From positions 620,001 to 684,000 of the forward strand of contig CAWKFM010000005.1 in the NCBI GenBank assembly GCA_963849065.1: a stretch of DNA of 64,000 bases, in the 5' to 3' direction. The DNA is from TOLSYN sp963849065 (GTDB taxonomy: Bacteria > Acidobacteriota > Terriglobia > Terriglobales > Acidobacteriaceae). The notes under the pieces were generated by a model, which made no database searches, had not been told where the DNA came from, and was given only the letters and a program-made list of their open reading frames with translations. The translations under genes and the position numbers were made by a program. This document shows positions 1 to 7,397 of the stretch, one piece after another. Position 1 is the stretch's first letter. The number at the start of each line of letters is the position of its first letter.

Positions 1-2
1 GA

Positions 3-725
3 GTGTTTGGGCAGAGCAATTTCATCAACGACTTCAGGTGGCGACGGCAGGCAGATCACGACGATACCACGCACCGTTCCAAGCGCCTTGGGCGTGCTCA
101 TGACACTCTCCTGTTGTATAGCGGCAATTCGAACTGCTATTTCGAGCACCTCTATCGCCCCAGCGATGACGATTACGTGGACAAACTGTACAAGAATGTC
201 GAGCCTGAGACTGGGCGGCGGTATCGGCTTGAAGAACTTGTGGCTCAAGCAAGAGCTGCTCCGGCGAATGGGAAGGCACAGTATGAATTCCTCGGCGTGA
301 CGGACTCTTGGCGGTTTTCGGAAACCGACATGCAGAAACTCTATCGGGAGGGCCGCATTCACCAAACAAACCTCGGAACCGTGCCCCGTTTCAAACGTTA
401 TCTGGACGAAGTTGCGGGGGTTCCGGTCGGGTTGACGTGGGACGACATCCCGCCGCTTCAGAGCCAAGGTGAGGAGCGTCTCGGATATTTCACTCAAGAG
501 CCACTGAAGCTACTGGAGAAGATTGTTGAGATCGCCTTGCAGGCGAATGATGGTGATGCACCTGGAGGCTGCAGTACGGCTCTGGTAGCAGCACTGGAGT
601 CAGGACGGCAATGGATTGGAATTGGACATTTCACCAATGTTTTGCCGCTCCGCGGCGAATTCGCTTCGGACGATGCTGAGAGGAACGGACAAGACAACGT
701 GCAGGTCTTGCCGGAAATCGCGTAG
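3..725 (+). pseudogene. DNA methyltransferase-like gene, 3' part (second copy)
   Basis: The 5' end lies outside the window. The remaining 240 codons match residues 112-352 of the full copy at 40717-41775. The family is the beta-type adenine/cytosine-N4 methyltransferases found in type III and orphan systems. In those enzymes the C-terminal AdoMet motif is normally DPFxGxGT. Here the matching stretch reads NDGDAPGGCSTALVAA, so that motif is lost; this copy is also two residues shorter there than its partner (GD-APGG against GDRDAPGG). An active enzyme is unlikely. The reading frame is nevertheless open to its stop at 723-725, so it may be expressed as a non-catalytic protein or be young debris. 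Confidence 0.75.
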
Positions 726-731
726 GGAAAA

Positions 732-945
732 CACCTGGTTTCCGCTCTTATGAAGGCTCGCGGCTACCACGTATCGACCACCCAAAGGTTGTCGGGAACT
801 ACCGCTCCGCGCACGAAACAACGATGCGCGTCGGCAGGTCCGAAGCCACGACCGATGAACTGCGCGCGGCCATGATTCACTACCGTGCTCTGTACGAGGA
901 ACTCATGCAGGCTGCGCCGGCCGTGGTACTGAAAGCGGCATCGTA
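732..945 (+). pseudogene. 3' remnant of the single-TM hypothetical protein of 42149-42727
   Basis: Bases from 732 match about 42480-42727, the C-terminal part of the intact gene, with an internal loss of about 37 bases between short TCGAT/TCGAC repeats. The promoter, the Crp-type operator, the start codon and the membrane segment were all removed by the larger deletion that joins it to the methyltransferase stop. No translation start is visible, so it is most likely non-functional. Confidence 0.8.
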
Positions 946-1045
946 AGCTGCAAATGAATTGCTGCAAGCGGAAAACAGGACGCTGAACCTCGGCGCCCTG
1001 TGCTTTTGCTGTCGTGCTGTGGCGTGTGCGATTGCCCCGCCGTTA

Positions 1046-1219
1046 CTATCCCGTGGGATCCTTCTGGCGGGTCGCCTTTACGCCCTTCAGAATCCCGACT
1101 CCAATCATTACAATGGCGCCCACTGCAATCCAGTGTGCGGGCATGTGCAGCAAGTGGGCCGCATAAATCAGGCCACCGATCACGATCGCGAATCCAATCG
1201 AGTACAGACCAAACGACAT
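1046..1219 (-). CDS. Small two-helix membrane protein (57 aa)
   Basis: The protein begins MSFGLYSIGFAIVIGGLIYA and has two hydrophobic stretches, at about residues 5-22 and 31-47, joined by a short loop with HMPAHW. A basic tail follows (KGVKATRQKD). The ATG at 1219 was chosen because an AAGGAGATGCT ribosome site lies directly upstream; no family name is certain. The intact paralog at 42824-43000 is almost identical but ends PAGQ instead of PTG. The gene sits divergent from the methyltransferase-side remnants and upstream of csbD on the same strand, in both copies, suggesting a small stress-envelope protein. Confidence 0.75.
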   Translation of the reverse strand: MSFGLYSIGFAIVIGGLIYAAHLLHMPAHWIAVGAIVMIGVGILKGVKATRQKDPTG

Positions 1220-1376
1220 AGCATCTCCTTGCGTTCAACTTTGCGACTCTATTGCAATGAACTGGCACTCTAGTACTTGCTTCGCCAATTACTAACGACT
1301 CGCTTCTCCTATGACCGGTGTGAGTTGGAATCACAAATGGTAATCAGGCAACAGACGAGCCGGTTGTTCGCGGTCT

Positions 1377-1562
1377 TCACGGTTTTTCAACGACCTTCTG
1401 CACCTGCCCAAACTTGTCTTGGAGGTGCCCGGCCAGATTCTCTGCCGTACCTTCGATTTCCAGCTTGGGATTGTCCGTGAGTTGGCCCAGTTTTTCCTTG
1501 ATCGTGCCCTTCCCCTGGTGAATCTTGCCTGTAATTTCATTCTGCGTGCTTGGCCGCATCAT
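1377..1562 (-). CDS. CsbD family stress protein (61 aa)
   Basis: The 61-residue protein has the CsbD-like pattern: an N-terminal NEITGKIHQGKGTIKEKLGQ segment followed by LEIEGTAENLAGHLQDKFGQVQ. CsbD proteins are small, hydrophilic, sigma-B-type general stress proteins of unknown biochemical role. The ATG at 1562 follows a GGAGAAAC ribosome site. Upstream, TATTAT (1605-1610, minus strand) lies 32 bp from the centre of the 5-6-5 palindrome at 1632-1647, which predicts activation by a Crp/Fnr regulator. The second copy, 43134-43319, keeps the same arrangement. Confidence 0.9.
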   Translation of the reverse strand: MMRPSTQNEITGKIHQGKGTIKEKLGQLTDNPKLEIEGTAENLAGHLQDKFGQVQKVVEKP

Positions 1563-1631
1563 GTTTCTCCTTCAGACGAGCCTTGGATTGCTTCGTCAGC
1601 TTTCATAATAGGAAAAACGAACACGGATATC

Positions 1632-1647
1632 TGGTCACTTTTAGACA
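1632..1647 (-). promoter_or_regulatory. Crp-type 5-6-5 operator of csbD
   Basis: On the minus strand it reads TGTCT-AAAAGT-GACCA. The operator centre is 32 bp from the centre of a TATTAT -10 hexamer at 1605-1610, so it would lie near -41.5. One arm departs from the consensus. Confidence 0.6.
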
Positions 1648-1667
1648 CTATCAAGTCTTAGTGCTGT

Positions 1668-1889
1668 TCAAGCTGGCGCAAATGCGATGGAGCGGCGCGC
1701 CAGTGTACGACACTCACCAATGATGGTCTTGTGGGCATCCAGCAAGCGGGATAGTTGAACGGGAGCTTCCTCGCGTCCGCGAGGAGGACGTTCGATCTGT
1801 GTAGTCTCTGCGACATCGGCTGCCAAAGTGCTTCCGCTCCTCAGTAGTATCTGCGTCTTGCTTTTTGGAATATGGTCAAAACGGCTCAT
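1668..1889 (-). pseudogene. Dps/ferritin-like remnant
   Basis: Translation contains TQIERPPRGREEAPVQLSRL and AHKTIIGECRTLA, matching the C-terminal half of Dps-like ferritins and the longer fragment at 49582-49914. The four-helix N-terminal half with the ferroxidase ligands is absent. The 3' end is cut at the deletion junction near 1690, where the sequence switches from csbD-downstream DNA to this gene. It is a fragment of a fragment and cannot form a Dps subunit. Confidence 0.7.
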
Positions 1890-2101
1890 CCCTGGGACTT
1901 CATTTGTGGGATTCTAGAGTCGCGTAATCCTGGACCGAGTAGATAACAAGGCGGCGGAACAAGCTGGAACGACCGAGAGGCTTTACGACCAGAGCCAGAG
2001 AGGGAAACTAACACCTATTTCGGATAGCGCCAAAGGGTGAAGCATTCTGTTGCACTCCCATATGCTGTTTGCGTATCTGGTGGGTTTTACGGGGACACAT
2101 A

Positions 2102-2749
2102 ATGAACTTCTCAGCAGAAACAAAGGATTTGGCTCGAAGCCTTCTTGCTTACGAGACCGCTGCCGGCAAGTCCTCCGAGCCAAGCGAACCTCCGGCCGTT
2201 CGAGTGTGTGAGAAGCTGCGCGGGCCGCTTTGTGCGCTGGCGGGAGTTGCCGGCTATCGCTCAATCCTTGCTCGCGCTCTGATGCTAGCGAGGGCGGAAG
2301 CTCCCAGTCTTGGTGCTTTGCAGGTCACGGCCGATGGGAACATACAGGGCCTCGGAGAGCTTGCGTCACAAATTGACAGGTATCAGGCTTCCGAAGGAGA
2401 TGTCCTTCTCACGGCCCAGTTGCTCGGATTGTTTCTTTCTTTACTCGGCGCAGCTGTGACGCTCCAACTGGTGCAGGGTGTATTCCCAAATCTTACGGTC
2501 ACGACCGAATCGGGCACAATCACGCCGTTCGAGGACATTCTGATGGAAGTTAACCAACTCAACGGCGTCAGCGACCGCCTTGAGTCGTTGGCGGACCAGA
2601 ATCCTTCCATGGAAGATGCTCTTATGAGCGTCTCCGGGAATGTCCGCAACACAGCTACTGCATTGGAAGTTCTCGCTCTCATCAGAAGCAAGTCATCCGA
2701 GCCGCAAAAGAAAGCACCGAAGCTACGAAGAGAACGCTATTTAATGTGA
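2102..2749 (+). CDS. Unknown soluble protein, paralog of KaiC-neighbour protein
   Basis: The 215-residue product has no family I recognise. Its core, CEKLRGPLCALAGVAGY followed by SILARALMLARAEAPSLGAL and QVTADG, is shared with the protein at 50942-51382, which directly precedes a KaiC-like ATPase. The central region LLTAQLLGLFLSLLGAAVTLQL is hydrophobic and repeats the same positions in that paralog. The ATG at 2102 follows ACGGGGACACATA. The near-identical second copy is 50138-50785. The C-terminus is basic (KKAPKLRRERY). A signalling or partner role to a KaiC-like ATPase is only an inference from the neighbourhood of the paralog. Confidence 0.7.
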   Translation: MNFSAETKDLARSLLAYETAAGKSSEPSEPPAVRVCEKLRGPLCALAGVAGYRSILARALMLARAEAPSLGALQVTADGNIQGLGELASQIDRYQASEGDVLLTAQLLGLFLSLLGAAVTLQLVQGVFPNLTVTTESGTITPFEDILMEVNQLNGVSDRLESLADQNPSMEDALMSVSGNVRNTATALEVLALIRSKSSEPQKKAPKLRRERYLM

Positions 2750-2904
2750 CCTCTGCGAGAAATCACTTGCGTCGATCTTGAGACGGTACTGCAACAGATT
2801 CACTCCGAGGTTTTTCAGGCGTTCCTCTGTTCGGCGAATTAGCGTACCATTGGGGCCGATGTCACACGCCTAGGTGTGGCTGCGCATCTCTACGGAATGG
2901 AGCA

Positions 2905-3522
2905 ATGCTTCCACTAGGGACACAAGATTGGGCTCGGCGACTTCTTGCTGAGGAAGCTGCTGTTGATGGGACCTCCCTGACAACGGGGTCTACAATCTCT
3001 CGCGTCTATGAGAAGTCCATTCAGTTAATCAATGATGGCGTCACTTCAGTGCGCGCGATCTGTAGCGGGCTGCGTCCGGGAGTTCTGGACGACCTTGGCT
3101 TAGCGGCGGCCATTGAATGGCAGGCCAACGAGTTTGCCGCTCGCAATGGCGTAAGCTGCCTGGTGTCCGTCCCCCCGGTCGATTTGCACTTGGATGGGGA
3201 CCGAGCCACCGCCGCTTTCCGAATATTTCAAGAGTGCCTGACCAACGTGATCCGGCATGCGCAAGCCAAGTCGGTGAGTGTATCCTTGTGCCAGGAAGAT
3301 GAGTACATCATCCTGGTCGTAGAAGACGACGGAATAGGTTTTCGTGAATCCGATTTGTCTAACTCTCTCGGATCGCTGGGACTCCTGGGCATGAAAGAAC
3401 GAGCGCAGTTCTGTGGCGGCAATGTGCACATATCCAGTTCACCCGGCAATGGTACAACCGTCACGATTTGCGTTCCCGTGGACGCTCCAGGCAACGAGAG
3501 GGAACCAACATGCACATACTGA
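2905..3522 (+). CDS. Chimeric protein: unknown N-terminus fused in frame to histidine-kinase ATPase domain
   Basis: Residues 1-36 (MLPLGTQDWARRLLAEEAAV through SRVYEK) match the start of the protein at 50942. From SIQLINDG onward it matches residues 528-695 of the kinase at 56063-58150. A deletion equivalent to about 6.6 kb joined them in frame. The product keeps part of the dimerisation helix and the HATPase_c domain: DGIGF at the N/G1 box and GSLGLLGMKERA near the G2 box. It lacks the sensor, the PAS domains and the phospho-acceptor His (493 of the full kinase), so it cannot autophosphorylate. It overlaps the following response regulator by 13 bases, as in the full operon. Confidence 0.8.
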   Translation: MLPLGTQDWARRLLAEEAAVDGTSLTTGSTISRVYEKSIQLINDGVTSVRAICSGLRPGVLDDLGLAAAIEWQANEFAARNGVSCLVSVPPVDLHLDGDRATAAFRIFQECLTNVIRHAQAKSVSVSLCQEDEYIILVVEDDGIGFRESDLSNSLGSLGLLGMKERAQFCGGNVHISSSPGNGTTVTICVPVDAPGNEREPTCTY

Positions 3523-4139
3523 TAGCGGATGACCACGCCGTCGTACGCCGCGGCCTCAGAGAAATCCTGGCGGACGCTCTACCCGACGCGGACTTTACCG
3601 AAGTCGGAAACGGGGATGAGGTACTTGGCAAGCTTGGGAAATCCAATACCGCAGTGCTGGTGCTGGACATCAACATGCCAGGGCGCAGCGGGATGGACGT
3701 GCTGCGGGATGTGAAGCACACGTACCCGCGGCTGCCGGTCATCATCCTGAGTTGCCAACCGGAGGATCAGTATGCGGTGCGCTGTTTGCGGGCGGGCGCG
3801 TCCGCCTACATCACTAAAGAGAGCGCATCCGAAGAACTCGCGATCGCAGTGAAGAAGATTTTGGGCGGCGGCCGCTATGTCAGCTCCAGTCTCGCGGAAA
3901 AACTGGTTGCCAATTTGGACGAGTCGGTCAACAAGCCCCTGCATGAACTGCTCTCGGATCGAGAGCACGAAGTGATGAGAATGATAGCCTTGGGCATTCC
4001 GCTGACGGACATTGGCGATAAGCTTCATGTCAGCGTAAAAACCATTAGTAGCTATCGCTCCCGCATCATGGAAAAAATGCAGATGAAGAGCAACTCCGAA
4101 CTTACCCGATATGCCATGACTCACAAACTCATCGATTAG
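3510..4139 (+). CDS. NarL/FixJ-family response regulator (209 aa)
   Basis: The N-terminal receiver (about residues 1-120) has the acidic pair in IADDHA, the phospho-acceptor Asp in VLVLDINMPG, and the Lys in ITKES. The C-terminal LuxR-type HTH (about 145-205) shows LSDREHEVMRMIALG, then VSVKTISSYRSRIMEKM. ATG 3510 follows GAGAGGGAACCAAC; it overlaps the end of the kinase fragment. The twin at 58138-58767 has the same length and starts with GTG. A three-half-site TGTAGG/CCTACA array follows the stop by 13 bases, so this regulator or its twin is a candidate ligand for that array. Its own cognate kinase here is only an ATPase fragment. Confidence 0.9.
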   Translation: MHILIADDHAVVRRGLREILADALPDADFTEVGNGDEVLGKLGKSNTAVLVLDINMPGRSGMDVLRDVKHTYPRLPVIILSCQPEDQYAVRCLRAGASAYITKESASEELAIAVKKILGGGRYVSSSLAEKLVANLDESVNKPLHELLSDREHEVMRMIALGIPLTDIGDKLHVSVKTISSYRSRIMEKMQMKSNSELTRYAMTHKLID

Positions 4140-4152
4140 CTTGACCCGTTGG

Positions 4153-4214
4153 TGTAGGAAAAACCCTACAGACCGAAGCAGCAAAGGCCTACATAAATCA
4201 CGGTCTTCGCCGAT
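4153..4214 (+). promoter_or_regulatory. TGTAGG three-half-site operator array
   Basis: TGTAGG at 4153-4158, six bases, CCTACA at 4165-4170, then another CCTACA at 4188-4193, and TTCGCCGAT at 4206-4214. The same order and exact spacing (12, 23 and 18 between element starts) recur before the crp-like gene at 4808-4869. Position upstream of the receiver-only gene at 4264 suggests promoter control. Confidence 0.65.
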
Positions 4215-4263
4215 GGCAATTTGTTTTCCCGTCCGGTATCGTGACTTCAGGTAGAGCGCAAAG

Positions 4264-4656
4264 ATGTATATCCTGATAGCAGACGATCACGCGAACGTAC
4301 GGCGAGGCCTGAGAGAAATTCTGGCGGACGCATTCACCAACGCTCACTTTTCCGAGGCTTCCAATGGAGTTGAGGTGCTGACCCAACTGGCCATAGCTCA
4401 ATACGGGCTGCTCTTGCTTGACATCAATATGCCTGGACGCAGCGGCCTGGACGTGCTGCAGGATGTAAAGCATATATACCCGCAGCTTCCTGTGATCATG
4501 GTGAGTGTTCAGCCTGAGAACCCCTATGCTTCACGCTGTCTGCGGGCCGGAGCCGATGCCTATGTCAACAAAAACAGCGCCCCGGAAGATCTGGCGCCGG
4601 CCATAAGGAAGATACTGGGCAGCGCATTGTCTGCGCTGGACCAGAATAGAAACTAG
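4264..4656 (+). CDS. Receiver-only response regulator (130 aa) with decayed HTH tail
   Basis: A complete receiver domain is present: LIADDHA, phospho-acceptor Asp in LLLLDINMPG, and Lys in VNKNSAP. It stops after QNRN, where full-length relatives continue into the LuxR HTH. In the +1 frame just after the stop, LVTRLDEFADEA and then LQENEFASLISL resemble the linker and HTH start of the neighbouring regulator (LVANLDES..., LSDREHEVMRMIAL). The gene is therefore an old duplicate whose HTH was lost by frameshift. Both window copies share this truncation (58892-59284), so it was fixed before the duplication and may act as a phosphate sink or protein-interaction receiver. Confidence 0.8.
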   Translation: MYILIADDHANVRRGLREILADAFTNAHFSEASNGVEVLTQLAIAQYGLLLLDINMPGRSGLDVLQDVKHIYPQLPVIMVSVQPENPYASRCLRAGADAYVNKNSAPEDLAPAIRKILGSALSALDQNRN

Positions 4657-4807
4657 TTACCCGCTTAGACGAATTCGCTGACGAGGCGATAAAACATTCC
4701 TCTCCCAACTGCAAGAGAACGAGTTCGCGTCTCTGATCTCCCTGCATAAATCGTACACTCCCTCCATATCCCATTTCGCACCCGCCACGGCGTCGCCTGC
4801 GTGAGTG

Positions 4808-4869
4808 TGTAGGAAAAGACCTACAAAGTTCGCGTGAAAATGCCTACATCAATAACAGTGTTCGCCGAT
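4808..4869 (+). promoter_or_regulatory. TGTAGG three-half-site operator array upstream of Crp/Fnr gene
   Basis: TGTAGG at 4808-4813, CCTACA at 4820-4825 and 4843-4848, then TTCGCCGAT at 4861-4869, with the same spacing as at 4153. An upstream in-frame GTG (4834) lies inside the array, which argues for translation starting downstream at 4960. Confidence 0.65.
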
Positions 4870-4959
4870 TTTGTCTTTTTCCTCAGCTTGTATCTTGGTT
4901 TTAGAAGCATCGTGGCAACTGCCACCTGCGCATACTCTGCAAGATTGGAAGGTATCGAG

Positions 4960-5751
4960 ATGGCTACGAATTGCACCACTATGGCGAGTACGGCACCCAG
5001 TTATCCGGCTGGCCTTTCCTTTCCTGCGGCTTCGGCTGCAAAGCATAACTTAAAGATTGTTGCAAAGAAGATGGACACTCCAAAAGCTCAGGGCGCAACA
5101 TTCGCCCCGCAGACTCTGCTGACCAGGATTGTGGCCGGAAAATCGCCGCGCGAATACCAGACCGATGACTCGATTTTCTCGCAAGGCGATCCGGCCGATG
5201 CAGTGTTTTATATTCAGACCGGCAAGGTGAAGCTCACTGTTGTATCGACGAGCGGTAAGGAAGCCGTGATCGCCTACCTTCCGGAAAAAAGCTTTTTCGG
5301 AGAGGGTTCGCTTGCCGGCCAACCGCTTCGCATTTCCACCGCAAGCGCACTTGAACCCTGTGCCATCGTTCGTATCGAAAAGACAATCATGCTCGGCCTG
5401 CTCCAACGTGAGCCGGAATTCTCTGAGCAATTTCTCGCACACATGCTCTCCCGCAACATTCGCATGGAGGCCGATCTGGTTGATCATTTGTTCAATTCCA
5501 GCGAAAAGCGCCTCGCACGGTTGTTACTGTTGATGGCTAACTTCGGCCAGGATTCCAAGCCAGTCGCGCATATTGCTAAGATGAGCCAGGAGACACTTGC
5601 CGAGATGATCGGTACCACACGCTCGAGGGTAAGCTTCTTTCTGAATCGCTTCCGCGAGTTGGGTTTCATCAACTACAACGGCAGCGGAATACATATCAAT
5701 AGTTCGCTTGTCCCGCCTCTGCTGGAAATGGAAAGAGCGTTTGTCCGTTAA
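4960..5751 (+). CDS. Crp/Fnr-family regulator, C-terminal tail replaced by IS sequence
   Basis: The cNMP-binding-like beta barrel includes FSQGDPADAVFYIQTGKVKL and SFFGEGSLAGQPLR. The HTH includes SQETLAEMIGTTRSRVSFF, with two arginines in the recognition helix. ATG 4960 was chosen for its GGAAGG ribosome site and because earlier starts fall in the TGTAGG array. The twin 59590-60363 ends SSLGSVVLHD; here the IS3-type element enters after SSL, giving the foreign tail VPPLLEMERAFVR. The DNA-binding domain is intact, so function may survive. It lacks any cysteine cluster typical of Fnr iron-sulfur sensors. Confidence 0.85.
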   Translation: MATNCTTMASTAPSYPAGLSFPAASAAKHNLKIVAKKMDTPKAQGATFAPQTLLTRIVAGKSPREYQTDDSIFSQGDPADAVFYIQTGKVKLTVVSTSGKEAVIAYLPEKSFFGEGSLAGQPLRISTASALEPCAIVRIEKTIMLGLLQREPEFSEQFLAHMLSRNIRMEADLVDHLFNSSEKRLARLLLLMANFGQDSKPVAHIAKMSQETLAEMIGTTRSRVSFFLNRFRELGFINYNGSGIHINSSLVPPLLEMERAFVR

Positions 5752-5768
5752 AATAGCGGAGCAAACGT

Positions 5769-6083
5769 ATGAGCAAAGAGCGCAAACACTACACTGCTGA
5801 AGAGAAAGTTGCTGTTCTGAGACGGCACTTTGTGGATAAGGTTCCCGTCTCGGATTTGTGTGAAGAGCTGAGTCTGCAACCAACGGTTTTCTATCGCTGG
5901 CAGAAAGAGTTCTTCGAGAACGGTGCTGCCGCCTTCCAGCCCCAGGAACGTCCCCACCGCCAGGTGGAGGAGAAGCAGAAACGGATTGAGTTCTTGGAGA
6001 AGAAGGTGCAGACCAAGGACGAGGTCTTGGCCGAACTGATGGCAGAGCACATCGCGCTAAAAAAAAGTCTTGGGGAGCTCTGA
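5769..6083 (+). CDS. IS3-family transposase OrfA (HTH subunit, 104 aa)
   Basis: The protein begins MSKERKHYTAEEKVAVLRRH and carries a helix-turn-helix (VSDLCEELSLQPTVFYRWQ). A leucine/lysine-rich coiled coil follows from about residue 70. This is the DNA-binding half of an IS3-type transposase and binds the terminal inverted repeats. Just before its stop lies the run A AAA AAA (6059-6065), in the zero frame, where ribosomes can slip -1 into the orfB frame. The downstream frame is open from there to the orfB start with no stop. Confidence 0.9.
   Translation: MSKERKHYTAEEKVAVLRRHFVDKVPVSDLCEELSLQPTVFYRWQKEFFENGAAAFQPQERPHRQVEEKQKRIEFLEKKVQTKDEVLAELMAEHIALKKSLGEL
6059..6065 (+). other. Programmed -1 frameshift site (A_AAA_AAA)
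   Basis: The heptamer is aligned to the orfA frame as A AAA AAA, followed by AGT. The -1 frame reads on as KKSWGALTGAWVAHDV without a stop into OrfB. Such slippery sites produce the OrfAB fusion transposase in IS3 elements. Confidence 0.75.
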
Positions 6084-6121
6084 CCGGAGCCTGGGTAGCG
6101 CACGACGTTCGAGACCAGATC

Positions 6122-7153
6122 GTGGATTTCGTCCGGCGTTGGTCAGAGAAGACCGAGATCGGCGCCGGGCAGTTCATCGATTGGCTGGGCGTAACCGCCA
6201 GCAAGTTTTATGACTGGCGACAGCGCTACGGTCGAGTCAATGAACACAACGGTTGGATTCCCCGCGATTTCTGGCTGGAGCAGTGGGAGAAAGAAGCCAT
6301 CATCGATTTCCATCAGAACCATCCTCTGGAAGGATATCGGAGGCTGACGTTCATGATGCTCGACGCCGAGGTGGTAGCGGTTAGTCCGGCCAGCGTTTGG
6401 CGGGTACTGAAGCAAGCCGGTTTGCTGGCGCGATGGCACGGCAAGCCATCGCATAAGGGAAGCGGCTTCGAACAACCGCCGCAGCCGCACCAGCACTGGC
6501 ACATTGATATTTCCTACATCAACCTATCTGGCACCTTCTACTACTTGTGCAGCGTCTTGGATGGATACAGCCGTTTCCTCCTGCATTGGGACTTGCGGGA
6601 GTCGATGACGGAGGCGGAGATCGAAGTGATTCTGGAACGGGCCAAGGAGAAGTACCCAGAGGCGAAACCGCGGATCATCTCTGACAACGGGCCGCAGTTC
6701 ATCGCACGGGATTTCAAGGAGTTTATCCGGATTTCGGGCATGACCCACGTACGGACGTCGCCATACTATCCGCAGTCGAACGGCAAACTGGAGCGCTGGC
6801 ACAAATCGCTCAAAACGGAGTGTATCCGGCCCGGCACCCCGCTGACACGCGAGGACGCCATTCGCCTCATTCAAACTTATGTGGATCACTACAACATGGT
6901 GCGGTTGCATAGCGCCATCGGCTACGTGACACCGCAGGACATGCTGGCAGGGCGTCAGGCCGAGATCCATGCCGAACGTGATCGTAAGTTGGAAGAGGCT
7001 CGCCGGCAGCGGCAACTCCGCCGTCAGCACGTAGCAACACCGGCAGCTCCGCGCTTGCTCTTTGGAGCTAAAATGACCTCGCCGGGTGAAACGGAAGCGG
7101 GCAATGCAGGGATGCAAGTGCGCCGGGATAAACCGGCATGTTGTAGGGGATGA
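6122..7153 (+). CDS. IS3-family transposase OrfB (DDE integrase), 3' end interrupted by intron
   Basis: The rve/DDE catalytic domain is complete: first Asp in WHIDISYI, second Asp in IISDNGPQF, Glu in NGKLERWHKSLK. A GTG at 6122 is the first start in frame, but most product should come as an OrfA-OrfB fusion through the slippery A run. The last coding residues before the intron are GNAGMQ. GTGCG at 7118 begins the group II intron, so the residues after MQ are intron-encoded until the frame stops at 7153. After splicing at about 9026, only a few codons would follow before a stop, so the intron sits at a site where loss of splicing barely alters the enzyme. Confidence 0.85.
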   Translation: MDFVRRWSEKTEIGAGQFIDWLGVTASKFYDWRQRYGRVNEHNGWIPRDFWLEQWEKEAIIDFHQNHPLEGYRRLTFMMLDAEVVAVSPASVWRVLKQAGLLARWHGKPSHKGSGFEQPPQPHQHWHIDISYINLSGTFYYLCSVLDGYSRFLLHWDLRESMTEAEIEVILERAKEKYPEAKPRIISDNGPQFIARDFKEFIRISGMTHVRTSPYYPQSNGKLERWHKSLKTECIRPGTPLTREDAIRLIQTYVDHYNMVRLHSAIGYVTPQDMLAGRQAEIHAERDRKLEEARRQRQLRRQHVATPAAPRLLFGAKMTSPGETEAGNAGMQVRRDKPACCRG

Positions 7154-7397
7154 AAGAGCCCTACAGGAAAGGAGCAGCGACTCCATCTTGACCTCGAGTC
7201 TTGCGCAGTACGCTGCGAGGTGTACGGCGAAGCGTAGACAGAGGCATCGGTGGGCCAGGCAATTGAGCCCCGATAACTGACGAACCGCGTGCCGACACTG
7301 TTTGCTTAGCGGGAAGGCAACATCCGTCGCGGGCGATAAATCGCGAGCCTGGACGGAACGCGGCGTGGTCGAAGACCCTGGCACGTTGAGAAACAAC

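Larger units (their letters stand above)
1..5708. repeat. Left copy of a large segmental duplication, condensed
   Basis: This block is collinear with 41045-60338 but much shorter. Comparing the copies shows missing segments equivalent to 41783-42479, about 43440-49722, and about 51054-57642, plus a small gap of about 37 bases inside the fragment at 732-945. The right end of homology is base 5708 (equivalent to 60338), where an IS3-type element begins. Similarity is patchy: 4264-4600 and 4834-5380 are almost identical to the right copy, while the intergenic stretches and the regulator at 3510-4139 differ visibly more often. Confidence 0.9.

Noticed and set aside
4834..4959. Upstream GTG start of the crp-like gene
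   Set aside because: The codon lies inside the TGTAGG array; ATG 4960 has a clear ribosome site. The same applies to 59464.
7143..7166. TGTAGGGG ... CCCTACA resembling the TGTAGG operator
   Set aside because: It lies inside the group II intron, has ten bases between arms, lacks the third half-site and is probably an intron stem.
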